Shown in pieces: positions 54,416 to 63,532 of a DNA stretch of 64,000 nt. How positions within the stretch are numbered: the stretch's first letter is position 1; the number at the start of each line of letters is the position of its first letter. Where the stretch lies: assembly GCA_913043275.1 (NCBI GenBank), contig CAJWLL010000008.1, positions 1 to 64,000 on the forward strand. The letters are read 5' to 3'. This DNA comes from an uncultured Flavobacteriaceae bacterium. GTDB lineage: Bacteria > Bacteroidota > Bacteroidia > Flavobacteriales > Flavobacteriaceae. The notes beneath the pieces are model-generated. The model was not told where the DNA came from, did no database searches, and saw nothing but the letters and a program-made list of their open reading frames with translations. Position numbers and translations under genes: made by a program.

Positions 54416-54952
54416 ATGCTAAATAAAAAATTTATTGTTTTTGATAGGGATGGAACTTTAATAAAATATGTTCCTTATTTAAGTAATCCGTCGTCCGTAG
54501 AATTAATTCCCGGTGTAAAGGAATTTATAAATAATTTACTCAAAAACTCCAATAAACTTTTCTTACATACAAACCAATCTGGCGTAAGCAGAGGATTATT
54601 TAATATTCAAGAAGTTATAAAATGTAATGAAAGATTATTTGAATTATTAGGATTTGGGGATGACTTATTTGAAAGAATTTGTATTGCTACAGAATTAAGT
54701 TTATCTAATAATTCCTATCGTAAACCCTCACCAAGATTTGCAAATGAAATAATCAATGATTACGAAATCGATAAAAGTGATTTATTTTATATTGGAGATA
54801 ATATTTCTGATCTTGAAACAGCTAATAATACTGGATGCAATGCATATGGTATTCTTAATAAAAAATTAAATTATAGTGTTGAAAACAACACTTTGGGATA
54901 TAGAATTTTTAAAAACATTATAGATCTAAATAACTTTTTATATGAAAACTAA
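54416..54952 (+). CDS. HAD-IIIA phosphatase, GmhB-like
   Basis: A 178-residue HAD phosphatase. Motif I is IVFDRDGTLI (Asp10, Asp12), motif II THTNQSGVSRG-like (LHTNQSGVSRG), motif III RKPSPRF and motif IV YIGDNISDLETANNTGC. This is the layout of D-glycero-D-manno-heptose 1,7-bisphosphate 7-phosphatase. The zinc-binding Cys/His loop of classical GmhB is not present (CIATELSLSNNSYRK). It overlaps the kinase gene by 11 bases, consistent with a heptose pathway. Confidence 0.78.
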   Translation: MLNKKFIVFDRDGTLIKYVPYLSNPSSVELIPGVKEFINNLLKNSNKLFLHTNQSGVSRGLFNIQEVIKCNERLFELLGFGDDLFERICIATELSLSNNSYRKPSPRFANEIINDYEIDKSDLFYIGDNISDLETANNTGCNAYGILNKKLNYSVENNTLGYRIFKNIIDLNNFLYEN

Positions 54953-56306
54953 TTTAGAAAAATATTGTATATCATTTTCATCTACAATTAAAGAGGCAAT
55001 TGAAAAAATTGAAATTAATGAAGAAGGATTTATTTTAATTATTAATGAAAAAAATGTTCTTCTTGGAATAGCTACAGATGGAGATATTAGAAGGCATTTG
55101 ATAAAAAAAGGAGTATTAAATGATAAAATAGTGGAATGTTCAAATAAAAATTTCATAAGTGTTGATCAAAAAACTTCTTATGAAGAAATTTATAAAATGC
55201 TAGATGATAATATTAAGTTACTACCAGTTTTAAACAACAAAAAGGTTTTAGTAAATGTTATTACCAAAAAAAATATTCCAGAAAGACAACAAAGAGATTA
55301 TTACAGTAGGGCAAAAGCTCCAGTTAGAATTAGTTTTAGCGGAGGTGGATCTGACACCACATCTTATTTGAAAAATAATAATGGAGCTGTAATAAACACA
55401 ACTATATCCCTTTTCAGTCATTGTTCATTAAAAAAAAGGGAAGATAAAAAAATCATCATTGATTCAATTGATTTAAATCAAAATAGTAGTTTTCAGGACT
55501 TAAATCAAATGAATTCAAATCCAGGAAAATTTAAACTAATAAATGCATTATTGAATACAATTAATCTTGATCATGGCGTAGAACTCTCTTTAAAGTCTGA
55601 CTTCCCTTTTTCATCAGGATTAGGGGGGTCTTCAGCAGTTTGTGCTTCAATATTGGGTTGCTTCAATGAGTTTAGAAATGACAAATGGGATGAATATGAA
55701 ATCTCTGAATTAGCTTACCAAGCCGAAAGATTATATCTAGGTATTGAAGGAGGTTGGCAAGATCAATATGCAACGGTTTTCGGAGGCTTCAACTTGATGG
55801 AATTTAAATCAAAAAATAATTTGGTAATCCCGATAAGGATATCAAACGAAAAAAAATTAGAGCTCGAAGCATCACTTATTCTTTGTTATACAAATAGTAA
55901 TCATTTAGATTTAAACATACACCACAATCAAAAAAATAATTTAGTAAACAAATTAGTTCTAAAAAATATTTCAAAAAGCGTTCACTTAACTTATGAAATT
56001 AGAGATCATTTATTAAAAGGTGAAATAAATAAAATGGGCCAGTCTTTAAATAAATCTTGGGAATTAAAGAAAACTTTTAGCAATAAGATTTCCAATGAAA
56101 AACTCAATATTATATATCAAAAAGCAATTTTAAATGGAGCTAAAGGGGGGAAACTTTTAGGTGCTGGTGGAGGTGGTTTTTTTCTTTTTTTTGTTGACAT
56201 TGAAAATAAAAATAAATTGATTAAATGGATTTTAAAAGCAAAAATGACTTATATAAATGTAAACTTTGAAAATGAAGGGATGACTTCATGGAGCGTAAGG
56301 GTTTAA
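54942..56306 (+). CDS. CBS-domain pair fused to a GHMP heptokinase (HddA-like)
   Basis: A 454-residue fusion. Residues 1-115 are two CBS motifs (IKEAIEKIEINEEGFILIINEKNVLLGIATDGDIRRHL; SYEEIYKMLDDNIKLLPVLNNKKVLVNVITKKNI), usually nucleotide sensors. From residue 122 the GHMP kinase begins with APVRISFSGGGSDTTSYL, continues with FSSGLGGSSAVCASILGC and GGWQDQYATVFGGFN, and ends with GGKLLGAGGGGFFLFF. This matches D-glycero-D-manno-heptose-7-phosphate kinases. CBS domains are more often fused to the nucleotidyltransferase of such pathways. Confidence 0.82.
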   Translation: MKTNLEKYCISFSSTIKEAIEKIEINEEGFILIINEKNVLLGIATDGDIRRHLIKKGVLNDKIVECSNKNFISVDQKTSYEEIYKMLDDNIKLLPVLNNKKVLVNVITKKNIPERQQRDYYSRAKAPVRISFSGGGSDTTSYLKNNNGAVINTTISLFSHCSLKKREDKKIIIDSIDLNQNSSFQDLNQMNSNPGKFKLINALLNTINLDHGVELSLKSDFPFSSGLGGSSAVCASILGCFNEFRNDKWDEYEISELAYQAERLYLGIEGGWQDQYATVFGGFNLMEFKSKNNLVIPIRISNEKKLELEASLILCYTNSNHLDLNIHHNQKNNLVNKLVLKNISKSVHLTYEIRDHLLKGEINKMGQSLNKSWELKKTFSNKISNEKLNIIYQKAILNGAKGGKLLGAGGGGFFLFFVDIENKNKLIKWILKAKMTYINVNFENEGMTSWSVRV

Positions 56307-56308
56307 CT

Positions 56309-58198
56309 ATGAAAATAGGAAATAATATTATTGGACAAAAAAAAGTTTTTGTGATAGCAGAAATTGGAAATAATCACAATGGTAGCTTTGAATTGGCTTT
56401 GAAAATGATTGATCAATCAATTGAAATTGGAGTTGATTGTGTTAAATTTCAAATGAGAAAATTGAATGAAGTATATAGAAGCAAGAGTTTAAACAAATTA
56501 GGTGATGATTTAGGAACCGAATATACAATCGATTTACTTAGTAGATTTGAGTTAAGTATTGAGGAGCACAGAAAGATCTTTAATTATTGTAAAGAAAAAG
56601 GGATACTTTATATGTGTACACCTTGGGATTTAAAAAGTGTAGAAATTTTAGAAGATCTTGGAGTTTTAGCATATAAAATTGCATCTGCAGATTTGACAAA
56701 TATACCACTAATAGAAAAGCTTATTAAAACTAAAAAACCTTTGATTTTGTCAACTGGTATGAGCACTCTTAGTGAAATTAAAAAAACAGTTAATCTCCTA
56801 AACACTAATAAATCTGAATTTGCAGTCTTACATTGTAACAGTACATATCCTGCTCCATTTCATGATATAAATCTAAATTGGATATCAAATTTAAAATTAG
56901 AACATAATATTATAGGATATTCAGGACACGAAAGAGGCACAAGTGTTTCTATTGCTGCAGTCGCATTAGGGGCAAAAATAATTGAAAGACACTTTACTTT
57001 GGATAGGAAAATGGAAGGTCCTGATCATGCAGCAAGTCTTGAATTTGATGAATTTGTTGATTTAGTTAAAGGAATAAGACAAGTTGAAGAAGCATTAGGG
57101 TCAAAATCTACAGAAAGGAAACTTAGCCAAGGTGAAATGATAAATAGAGAAAATTTAGGTAAAAGTCTAGTTGCTTCAAGGGAAATAAAGGATGGAGATA
57201 TAATCTCTGAACAAGACATAAAAATTGTTAGTCCTGGGCAGGGTCTGTCTCCTCATTATAAAAATGAATTGATTGGAGTAAAAATTACGAGAAATATTGA
57301 ATCAGAGGATTTTTTCTTTAAATCAGATATTTATGGAAAGAGAGAATTCAAAAAGAATTATAATTTTTCATTAAAATGGGGTGTACCTGTAAGATATCAT
57401 GATTTTCAAAAGTTTAATGATATGATAAATCCAGATTTTTTTGAATTTCATTTATCCTATAGCGATATGGAATTGAAAATAGAAGATTATATAAGAGATA
57501 AATATAATTGTGGATTCGTTGTCCATGCCCCAGAGCTTTATGAAGGAAGCCATCTTATGGACTTAACAACAGATGATAATGAATATTTAAAGTTTTCAAT
57601 TTTACAAACCCAAAAAGTAATTGATATTACTAGAAAATTAAATGGATTTTTTCCAAATGAACTAAATCCTAAAATTGTTGCTAATATTGGAGGCTTTTCA
57701 ATGGATAAGCCATTTGATGAAAACAAAAAAAATGAACATTATGATCGTTTTTTTAGTAATCTTAAAAAGCTAGATATGGAAGGCGTGGAAATAATTCCTC
57801 AAACCATGGCACCTTTTCCTTGGCATTTTGGAGGACAACGATATCAAAATCTTTTTGTTCATGTAGATGAAATTATTAAATATTGTAATGAGTTCAATAT
57901 TAAAATGTGTTTTGATGTTTCACATAGTATGCTAACCTCAAATTATTTCCAATATGATTTTTATGAATTTGCAAAAAAAATTGCGCCATACACCACTCAC
58001 ATTCATATGGGAGACGCTTCAGGGTTGAATGGTGAGGGGTTACAAATAGGTGATGGGATTATTGATTTTAATCGTCTTGGCGAGATATTAATTTCTGGTG
58101 CAAGCAAATCAACTTTTATACCTGAAATTTGGCAGGGGCACAAAAATGACGGAGAAGGATTCTTTATTGCATTAGAAAGATTGGAAAATAAAATATAA
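56309..58198 (+). CDS. NeuB-family synthase fused to a TIM-barrel sugar isomerase
   Basis: A 629-residue fusion starting at ATG 56309; the in-frame ATG 56288 overlaps the previous gene. Residues 1-280 are a NeuB barrel (VFVIAEIGNNHNGSFELALKM, KFQMRKLNEVYRS, LYMCTPWDLKSVE, YKIASADLTNIPLI, LHCNSTYPAP, GYSGHERG, ERHFTLDRKMEGPDHAASL). A SAF domain follows at about 290-350. From about 355 an AP-endonuclease-2-like barrel appears (KWGVPVRYHDFQKF, CFDVSHSMLTSNYF, HIHMGDASGLNGEGLQIGDG, IPEIWQGH). The first half condenses a sugar with phosphoenolpyruvate; the second may epimerize or isomerize its substrate. Confidence 0.85.
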   Translation: MKIGNNIIGQKKVFVIAEIGNNHNGSFELALKMIDQSIEIGVDCVKFQMRKLNEVYRSKSLNKLGDDLGTEYTIDLLSRFELSIEEHRKIFNYCKEKGILYMCTPWDLKSVEILEDLGVLAYKIASADLTNIPLIEKLIKTKKPLILSTGMSTLSEIKKTVNLLNTNKSEFAVLHCNSTYPAPFHDINLNWISNLKLEHNIIGYSGHERGTSVSIAAVALGAKIIERHFTLDRKMEGPDHAASLEFDEFVDLVKGIRQVEEALGSKSTERKLSQGEMINRENLGKSLVASREIKDGDIISEQDIKIVSPGQGLSPHYKNELIGVKITRNIESEDFFFKSDIYGKREFKKNYNFSLKWGVPVRYHDFQKFNDMINPDFFEFHLSYSDMELKIEDYIRDKYNCGFVVHAPELYEGSHLMDLTTDDNEYLKFSILQTQKVIDITRKLNGFFPNELNPKIVANIGGFSMDKPFDENKKNEHYDRFFSNLKKLDMEGVEIIPQTMAPFPWHFGGQRYQNLFVHVDEIIKYCNEFNIKMCFDVSHSMLTSNYFQYDFYEFAKKIAPYTTHIHMGDASGLNGEGLQIGDGIIDFNRLGEILISGASKSTFIPEIWQGHKNDGEGFFIALERLENKI

Positions 58199-58640
58199 TG
58201 ATTAATAATTTAAAACTTGAAATTAGAAATTCTATAGATGTAAAACAGCAACTATATAATAATACTAACGAATTAGGTAAAATAGAAATCCTTTACCAGC
58301 AATATGTTTAGGAACAAATTCATCCAATTTAACAGCAATAGCCAATGATTATGGTTACAAAAACATTTTTTTAAGAGAGATGTTAGCTATAGGAGAAAAA
58401 GGAGATCTTTTTATTCCAATAAGTACAAGTGGAAACAGTGAAAATATACTTGAAGTAATAAAAGAAGCAAAGAAAATGGGAATAAATATTATTGGTTTAA
58501 CAGGTAAATTGGGTGGTAAAATGAGTCAAATTTGTGATACAATAAATATTCCTTCATTGATTACTGAAAAAATTCAAGAATGTCATATTATGGTTGGTCG
58601 CATAGTTTTTGCTCAAATAGAAAAAATTTTATTTCAATGA
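58198..58640 (+). pseudogene. gmhA-like sedoheptulose-7-phosphate isomerase, internally deleted
   Basis: The N-terminal piece from ATG 58198 (MINNLKLEIRNSIDVKQQLY) fits a GmhA start but stops at 58309-58311. In a second frame, from about 58291, the C-terminal half follows: NPLPAICLGTNSSNLTAIAN, DYGYKNIFLREMLAIGEKGD, PISTSGNSENILEVIKEAKK, IQECHIMVGRIVFAQIEK. Between them the segment carrying the CGNGGSAADAQH active-site block, about 50 residues in the family, is missing. That is more than a one-base error. A remnant from ATG 58380 could be translated but lacks half the SIS domain. Confidence 0.75.
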
Positions 58641-59485
58641 ATTGTTATTTGTGTAGGAGTGAAAATTTTAAAATTGTGAACGAGGGGACTAGAGATAAAA
58701 ATAACATATCTGTTATTGAATGTATGAATTGTGGTTTAGTTACACTTGATTCTCACAAGCACATAGATGAAACTTTTTATAGAGATTCTAAAATGCATTC
58801 AACTAAAATTAAAATATCAAATTGGTTGGAGGAGACTCAAATTGACGATAATCGTAGAATTAAATTTTTGAAAGAGAAAATTACAAATAAAAAAATTTTA
58901 GATTTTGGATGTGGTAATGGAGGATTTTTATTAAAAGCTAATAGTTTAACAAACGAAGCAAAAGGGATAGAACCAGAAATGCAGTTTAAGTCTTTTTTTA
59001 AAAAAAATAATCTTAAAGTGCTTAATTCATTAATTGACTTACCCCCTGAGAAGTTTGATTTAATTACAGCTTTCCATGTATTTGAGCATCTAAAAGATCC
59101 AATTCAAATGCTTTCTAATCTTAAGCATTTTCTCGGGACCAAATCAGAAATAATAATAGAAGTACCAAATTCCGACGATGCTCTTTTGACTTATTATCAA
59201 TCCAAAAAATTTGCAAATTTCACATACTGGAGCCAACATTTATTTTTGTTTAATGAAAAAACTTTAGAAAATTTATTTATTAAATCAAATTATAAAATCA
59301 ACTGGATTAAACAAATACAAAGATATCCTTTATCAAATCATTTGTATTGGCTTTCAAAAGGATTGCCTAACGGACACAAAATTTTTACTGCAATGAGCGA
59401 TACAAAATTAAATTTTGAATACGAAAAAATATTAAAACGCGAAAAAATATGCGATACTCTTTTAGCTTCAATTAGCCTAAACTAA
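58637..59485 (+). CDS. Class I SAM-dependent methyltransferase with zinc-ribbon-like N-terminus
   Basis: A 282-residue protein starting at ATG 58637, overlapping the gmhA remnant stop (ATGA). Residues 1-40 have two Cys pairs (MNCYLCRSE; IECMNCGLV), a zinc-ribbon typical of sugar C- or O-methyltransferases. KILDFGCGNGGFLLKA near residue 92 is the SAM motif and FHVFEHLKDPIQML the post-motif. It probably methylates a surface sugar. An upstream in-frame start at 58580 inside the remnant is less likely. Confidence 0.8.
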   Translation: MNCYLCRSENFKIVNEGTRDKNNISVIECMNCGLVTLDSHKHIDETFYRDSKMHSTKIKISNWLEETQIDDNRRIKFLKEKITNKKILDFGCGNGGFLLKANSLTNEAKGIEPEMQFKSFFKKNNLKVLNSLIDLPPEKFDLITAFHVFEHLKDPIQMLSNLKHFLGTKSEIIIEVPNSDDALLTYYQSKKFANFTYWSQHLFLFNEKTLENLFIKSNYKINWIKQIQRYPLSNHLYWLSKGLPNGHKIFTAMSDTKLNFEYEKILKREKICDTLLASISLN

Positions 59486-59516
59486 AAAACTTAAATAATT
59501 GAAAAATCACTAGGAA

Positions 59517-60350
59517 ATGAAAATTGGAGTTATGCAAGGAAGACTTCTACCAAAATATAAAGGTAGATATCAAGCCCATCCACAGGGATATTGGCAAAAA
59601 GAGTTTTTTTTGGCAAAAAAACTTGGGTTAGATTTTATTGAATTCATATTAGATTTTGAAGATTTTGAAAGAAACCCTTTACATACTGAAAGTGGAGTAA
59701 AACAAATATTAAATATTTCAAAAAAGACAGGAGTAGCTGTTAATTCAATTTGTGCTGATTACTTTATGCACGCCCCAATACATTCAGAGAATAAAAAATT
59801 ATCAAGAAAGAGCATTGATGTTTTAATCAAATTATTATTTAGTTCAAAAAAACTTAAAATCACTGATATTGTTATTCCTTGCGTAGATCAGTCAGCATTG
59901 AAAGGGGATAATGATATAGAGAGGCTTTTATATAATTTGAAATCACCCTTAATTTTAGCAAATAAATTCAACATCAACTTAGCTTTAGAGACTGATTTGC
60001 CACCACTAAAATTTAAAGATCTTTTGTCTAGGTTTGATAATTATAGAATTACTGTTAATTATGATCTTGGCAACAGTGCTTCATTAGGTTATAGAATTGA
60101 AGAGGAATTTGAAGCTTATGCTAGAAAAATTTCTTGTATTCATATTAAAGATAGGGTTCTAAATGGTGGTTCAGTTATTCTTGGTGATGGAGATGTGAAT
60201 TTCCAATATTTTAAAAATTTTTTAAAAAACTCGAGTTTTGATGGGCCTATAATTATGCAGGCTTACAGAGATGATGAAGGAGTCGAGATATTTTCTAAAC
60301 AGTTAAAATGGTTTAAAAATCTTTATTATGATTGCGGTAATTCCAGCTAG
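59517..60350 (+). CDS. Sugar phosphate isomerase/epimerase (TIM barrel, AP-endonuclease-2-like)
   Basis: A 277-residue barrel. MKIGVMQGRLLPKYKGRYQAHP at the start, the GLDFIEFILDFEDFERNPLHT block, LALETDL, VNYDLGNSAS and CIHIKDRVLNGGSVILGDGDVNF carry the metal ligands (Glu, Asp, His, Glu-like positions) of the xylose isomerase-like family. The substrate is not readable. The C-terminal half of the NeuB fusion at 56309 has the same fold, so two such isomerase domains lie in this module. It overlaps the cytidylyltransferase by 23 bases. Confidence 0.78.
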   Translation: MKIGVMQGRLLPKYKGRYQAHPQGYWQKEFFLAKKLGLDFIEFILDFEDFERNPLHTESGVKQILNISKKTGVAVNSICADYFMHAPIHSENKKLSRKSIDVLIKLLFSSKKLKITDIVIPCVDQSALKGDNDIERLLYNLKSPLILANKFNINLALETDLPPLKFKDLLSRFDNYRITVNYDLGNSASLGYRIEEEFEAYARKISCIHIKDRVLNGGSVILGDGDVNFQYFKNFLKNSSFDGPIIMQAYRDDEGVEIFSKQLKWFKNLYYDCGNSS

Positions 60351-61044
60351 AAGCGGATCTAAAGGTGTTATAGATAAAAATATAAAAACATTGGATGGAA
60401 TGCCTTTATTGGCTTACAGCATCCTTTCGGCTAAGACAATACCATTAATAAAGAGAGTAATAGTTTCTACTGATTCTTTAAAATATGCTACAATTGCAAA
60501 AAAGTATGGGGCAGAAGTTCCTTTTTTGAGACCTAATGAGATATCCCAAGATAATTCCTCAGATTTTGATGTATTTAACCATTTGATAGATTGGCTTAAG
60601 CAAAATGAAGAGAACATACCAAATATATTTGTTCATCTTAGACCAACAACTCCATTAAGAGAAAGAGAAGTATTAATTGAAGCAATAAACCATTTCATAA
60701 AAAATAAACATAGGGCAACTTCACAAAGGTCATGTCATTTAGCACCAGAATCCCCATTTAAGTGGTTTTTTAAGGACGAAAAAGGGTATTTCAAAGCTTT
60801 AAAAAATGGACTTAACCCTGAGAATATTAATAAACCGAGACAAACATTTCCTGATGTTTATATTCCTAATGGATATATTGATTTAATTAAATCAAATAAT
60901 ATCCTTGAAAAAAATACGTTACATGGAGAAAAAATGTTGGTTTACGAAACTCCTTTTACCTTAGAGGTAGACACTGAAGATGATTTACAATATTTATCCT
61001 ATGCAAAAGAAAAAACTATAACAAAAAAAACATCAAAATCATAG
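60328..61044 (+). CDS. NeuA-like CMP-sugar synthetase
   Basis: A 238-residue cytidylyltransferase. IAVIPARSGSKGVIDKNIKTLDGMPLLAYSI is the CTP-binding start, RVIVSTDSLKYATIAKKYGAEVPFLRP and FVHLRPTTPLR the following NeuA-family blocks, and YIPNGYIDLI and EVDTEDDL the end. It should make the CMP form of the nonulosonic acid produced by the NeuB fusion. Type is clearly different from the two SpsF-like enzymes in the same operon. Confidence 0.85.
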   Translation: MIAVIPARSGSKGVIDKNIKTLDGMPLLAYSILSAKTIPLIKRVIVSTDSLKYATIAKKYGAEVPFLRPNEISQDNSSDFDVFNHLIDWLKQNEENIPNIFVHLRPTTPLREREVLIEAINHFIKNKHRATSQRSCHLAPESPFKWFFKDEKGYFKALKNGLNPENINKPRQTFPDVYIPNGYIDLIKSNNILEKNTLHGEKMLVYETPFTLEVDTEDDLQYLSYAKEKTITKKTSKS

Positions 61045-61048
61045 ACAC

Positions 61049-62443
61049 ATGGCAGGTGAAGGATTCTCTCATATTCCAAAAAAAGTAAAAAAGATAAAGA
61101 CAAAATACAGAAAGATATGTACTTCAATTCCTGTCCCTGAAAGCATTCCAATTTTACAAAGAGTATATGAGACTGAATCTCATTCAATGCATGGTCAATT
61201 ACCAATCATTTGGGACAGAGCTAATGGATTTCAAGTTTATGATTCTTGGGGTAATAAGTGGCTTGACTTTTCTAGTACGATTTTTGTTGCAAATGCTGGT
61301 CACTCAAATAATAGGATTGTAAATGCACTTAAGACTCTTCTAGAAAAGCCTCTAATTCAGACATATACTTTTACTTCTCCAGAGCGATACGAGTATTTGG
61401 ATTACTTGATAAATAACACACCATCATATTTTGAAAAAGCATTTTTGCTATCTGCTGGAACTGAAGCGACTGAGGCATCTTTGAAGTTAATGAGATTGTA
61501 CGGCAAGAATAAGGGAAAGAAAAAGGGGGGGATTTTATGTTTTGAAGGAAACTGGCATGGTAGAACTCTTGGCGCACAAATGATGAGTTATGATAAAAAC
61601 CAAAAAGATTGGATAGGATATTTAGACCCTAACATATATCATCTACCTTTCCCTTATCCTTGGTTAAACAAGGAAATAGAGGACCCAAAACTTTTTTTTA
61701 GAGATTCAATAGCTAAACTTTGTAAAGAAAGTAAAATTGATCCAAAAAATGATCTTTGTGGAATAATGATGGAAACATTTCAAGGATGGGGATCAATATT
61801 TTACCCTGAAGAATTTGTCCAAGAAGTTTCATTATTTGCAAAAGAGAACGATTTGATTTTATGTTTTGATGAAATGCAATCTGGATTTGGAAGAACAGGA
61901 GAACTGTTTGGCTATATGAATTATAAAGTTAAACCAGATTTGATAGCTTGTGGAAAGGGTGCCAGTTCTAGTTTGCCCTTATCAATTGTTTTGGGAAGAA
62001 AAGAAATAATGGATTTACCTCAAATAGGCTCAATGAGTTCTACTCATTCAGCCAATCCTATGGTTTGTAAAGCTGGGAAGGCTAATCTTGAAGCATTATT
62101 AGAAGATGGATTAATTGAAAATTCAAAAAACCTTGGATTCTTTTTTCATGTTGAATTAAAAAAGTTAAAACAAAAGTATTCGAATTATATTTCAATGATA
62201 AATGGGAAAGGATTGCTTGCAGCTGTTTTATTCAATGATAAATCTGACAAAACACCTTTAAAAAATTTATGTGATCTAATTAGTGAGAAATGTCTTCAAA
62301 AAGGTCTTTTAGTAGTCCATACAGGAAGAGAATCGATTAAATTAGCCCCCCCCTTATGTATAAATAAAGAGGCCCTGAATGAAGGGCTAATAGTTTTCGA
62401 TGAAGCAATCAAAGAAAGCATTTTTGAATTATATGGTAATTAA
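61049..62443 (+). CDS. Class III aminotransferase
   Basis: A 464-residue PLP enzyme. Features are PIIWDRANGFQVYDSWGNKWLDF, VANAGHSN, LLSAGTEATEASLKLMR, FEGNWHGRTLG, CFDEMQSGFGRTGELFG and the PLP lysine Lys303 in IACGKGASSSLPLS. This is the acetylornithine/4-aminobutyrate type fold. In this operon it presumably aminates a sugar or a small building block attached to the glycan. It is unlike the HemL-like class III enzyme at 46003 in length and motifs. Confidence 0.83.
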   Translation: MAGEGFSHIPKKVKKIKTKYRKICTSIPVPESIPILQRVYETESHSMHGQLPIIWDRANGFQVYDSWGNKWLDFSSTIFVANAGHSNNRIVNALKTLLEKPLIQTYTFTSPERYEYLDYLINNTPSYFEKAFLLSAGTEATEASLKLMRLYGKNKGKKKGGILCFEGNWHGRTLGAQMMSYDKNQKDWIGYLDPNIYHLPFPYPWLNKEIEDPKLFFRDSIAKLCKESKIDPKNDLCGIMMETFQGWGSIFYPEEFVQEVSLFAKENDLILCFDEMQSGFGRTGELFGYMNYKVKPDLIACGKGASSSLPLSIVLGRKEIMDLPQIGSMSSTHSANPMVCKAGKANLEALLEDGLIENSKNLGFFFHVELKKLKQKYSNYISMINGKGLLAAVLFNDKSDKTPLKNLCDLISEKCLQKGLLVVHTGRESIKLAPPLCINKEALNEGLIVFDEAIKESIFELYGN

Positions 62444-62864
62444 CACTAGACATATTGGATTAGTTGTTAATAATTTGGATTCCACAATCAAATTCTACAA
62501 CTCTTTGGGATTTAAGGTTATAAACAGAAAAATTGAACAAGGTGAATATATTGAAAAGTTGGTTAAAATTAAGGATGTTAAATTGGAATGGGTTAAACTA
62601 AAACTAATTGATGATTCAATTTTAGAACTTTTAAAATATCACGGTAATGAAAAAAAATTGAATAAACCCCTTCAAAAGTCTAATAAATTTGGATGGTCTC
62701 ATATTTCATTTACTGTAAAATCAATAATTAACACAATAAAAATTATTAATGAAAATGGAGGTAAAGCTGACAATAATTTTCAGTTTTCACCCGATGGTAA
62801 AGTAAAGGTTTTATATTGTAATGACATTGAAGGAAACATATTAGAAATTGTTGAAGAAATTTAA
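62433..62864 (+). CDS. VOC (glyoxalase/bleomycin-resistance fold) family protein
   Basis: A 143-residue protein starting at ATG 62433 inside the aminotransferase end (overlap 11 bases). MVINTRHIGLVVNNLDSTIKFY opens the first beta-alpha-beta-beta-beta module with a metal-type His; SHISFTVKSIINTIKII opens the second, and VLYCNDIEGNILEIVEE closes with the conserved Glu. The His/Glu pattern fits a metal-dependent VOC enzyme such as an epimerase or lyase. The reaction is unknown. Confidence 0.78.
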   Translation: MVINTRHIGLVVNNLDSTIKFYNSLGFKVINRKIEQGEYIEKLVKIKDVKLEWVKLKLIDDSILELLKYHGNEKKLNKPLQKSNKFGWSHISFTVKSIINTIKIINENGGKADNNFQFSPDGKVKVLYCNDIEGNILEIVEEI

Positions 62865-62869
62865 TTAAT

Positions 62870-63532
62870 ATGTCAAATTATTTAAATGTAATCTATAATA
62901 AAGAAGATAGGCCACTCAACTCCTATCCTGAAAAACTGATCTCATTTTTGATCAAAAAATACAACCTGTCTTCAGGATTGAAAATATTGGAACCTGGTGT
63001 AGGTAGAGGAGATTTTTTAAATGAATTCAAAAAAAAGGGTTTTATATGTTATGGATGTGATATTTCTGAACATGCAGGTGATGAAGCAAAGGGAATAGAA
63101 ATTAAAAAAGGAATAAATTTTAATACAGATATTTTACCCTATCCTAGTGATTTTTTTGATGTAGTTTATTCGAAATCATTAATGGAACACCTTGTGAACC
63201 CAGGAAATTACTTAAGAGAAGTATACCGAATTTTAAAGCCTGGGGGAAAAATAATTAGTTTGATTCCAGATTGGGAGGCTAATTACAAAATTTATTATGA
63301 TGATCATACTCATAAGACTCCATTTACTATTGAATCTCTGAAGAATATATTGATAATTTTTAAGTTTAGAAATATTAATGTTATTAAATTTAGGCAGTTA
63401 CCTAATAATTGGAAATACCCTGTATTAGATTTAATATCCTCAATAATCTCTCCATTTGTTCCAATCAGAACAAAAAATAAGTTTTTAAAGTGGTCTCGTG
63501 AACTAATGTTAATTGGATATGGCGAAAAATAG
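62870..63532 (+). CDS. Class I SAM-dependent methyltransferase
   Basis: A 220-residue methyltransferase. ILEPGVGRGDFLNEFKKKGF near residue 37 is the SAM-binding motif (with Pro-Gly-Val in place of the usual Gly-x-Gly start). DVVYSKSLMEHLVNPGNYLREVYRILKPGGKIISLIP is the typical methyltransferase-11 block. The target is probably a sugar or carboxyl in the surface glycan. The SDR gene begins 14 bases before its stop. Confidence 0.8.
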   Translation: MSNYLNVIYNKEDRPLNSYPEKLISFLIKKYNLSSGLKILEPGVGRGDFLNEFKKKGFICYGCDISEHAGDEAKGIEIKKGINFNTDILPYPSDFFDVVYSKSLMEHLVNPGNYLREVYRILKPGGKIISLIPDWEANYKIYYDDHTHKTPFTIESLKNILIIFKFRNINVIKFRQLPNNWKYPVLDLISSIISPFVPIRTKNKFLKWSRELMLIGYGEK

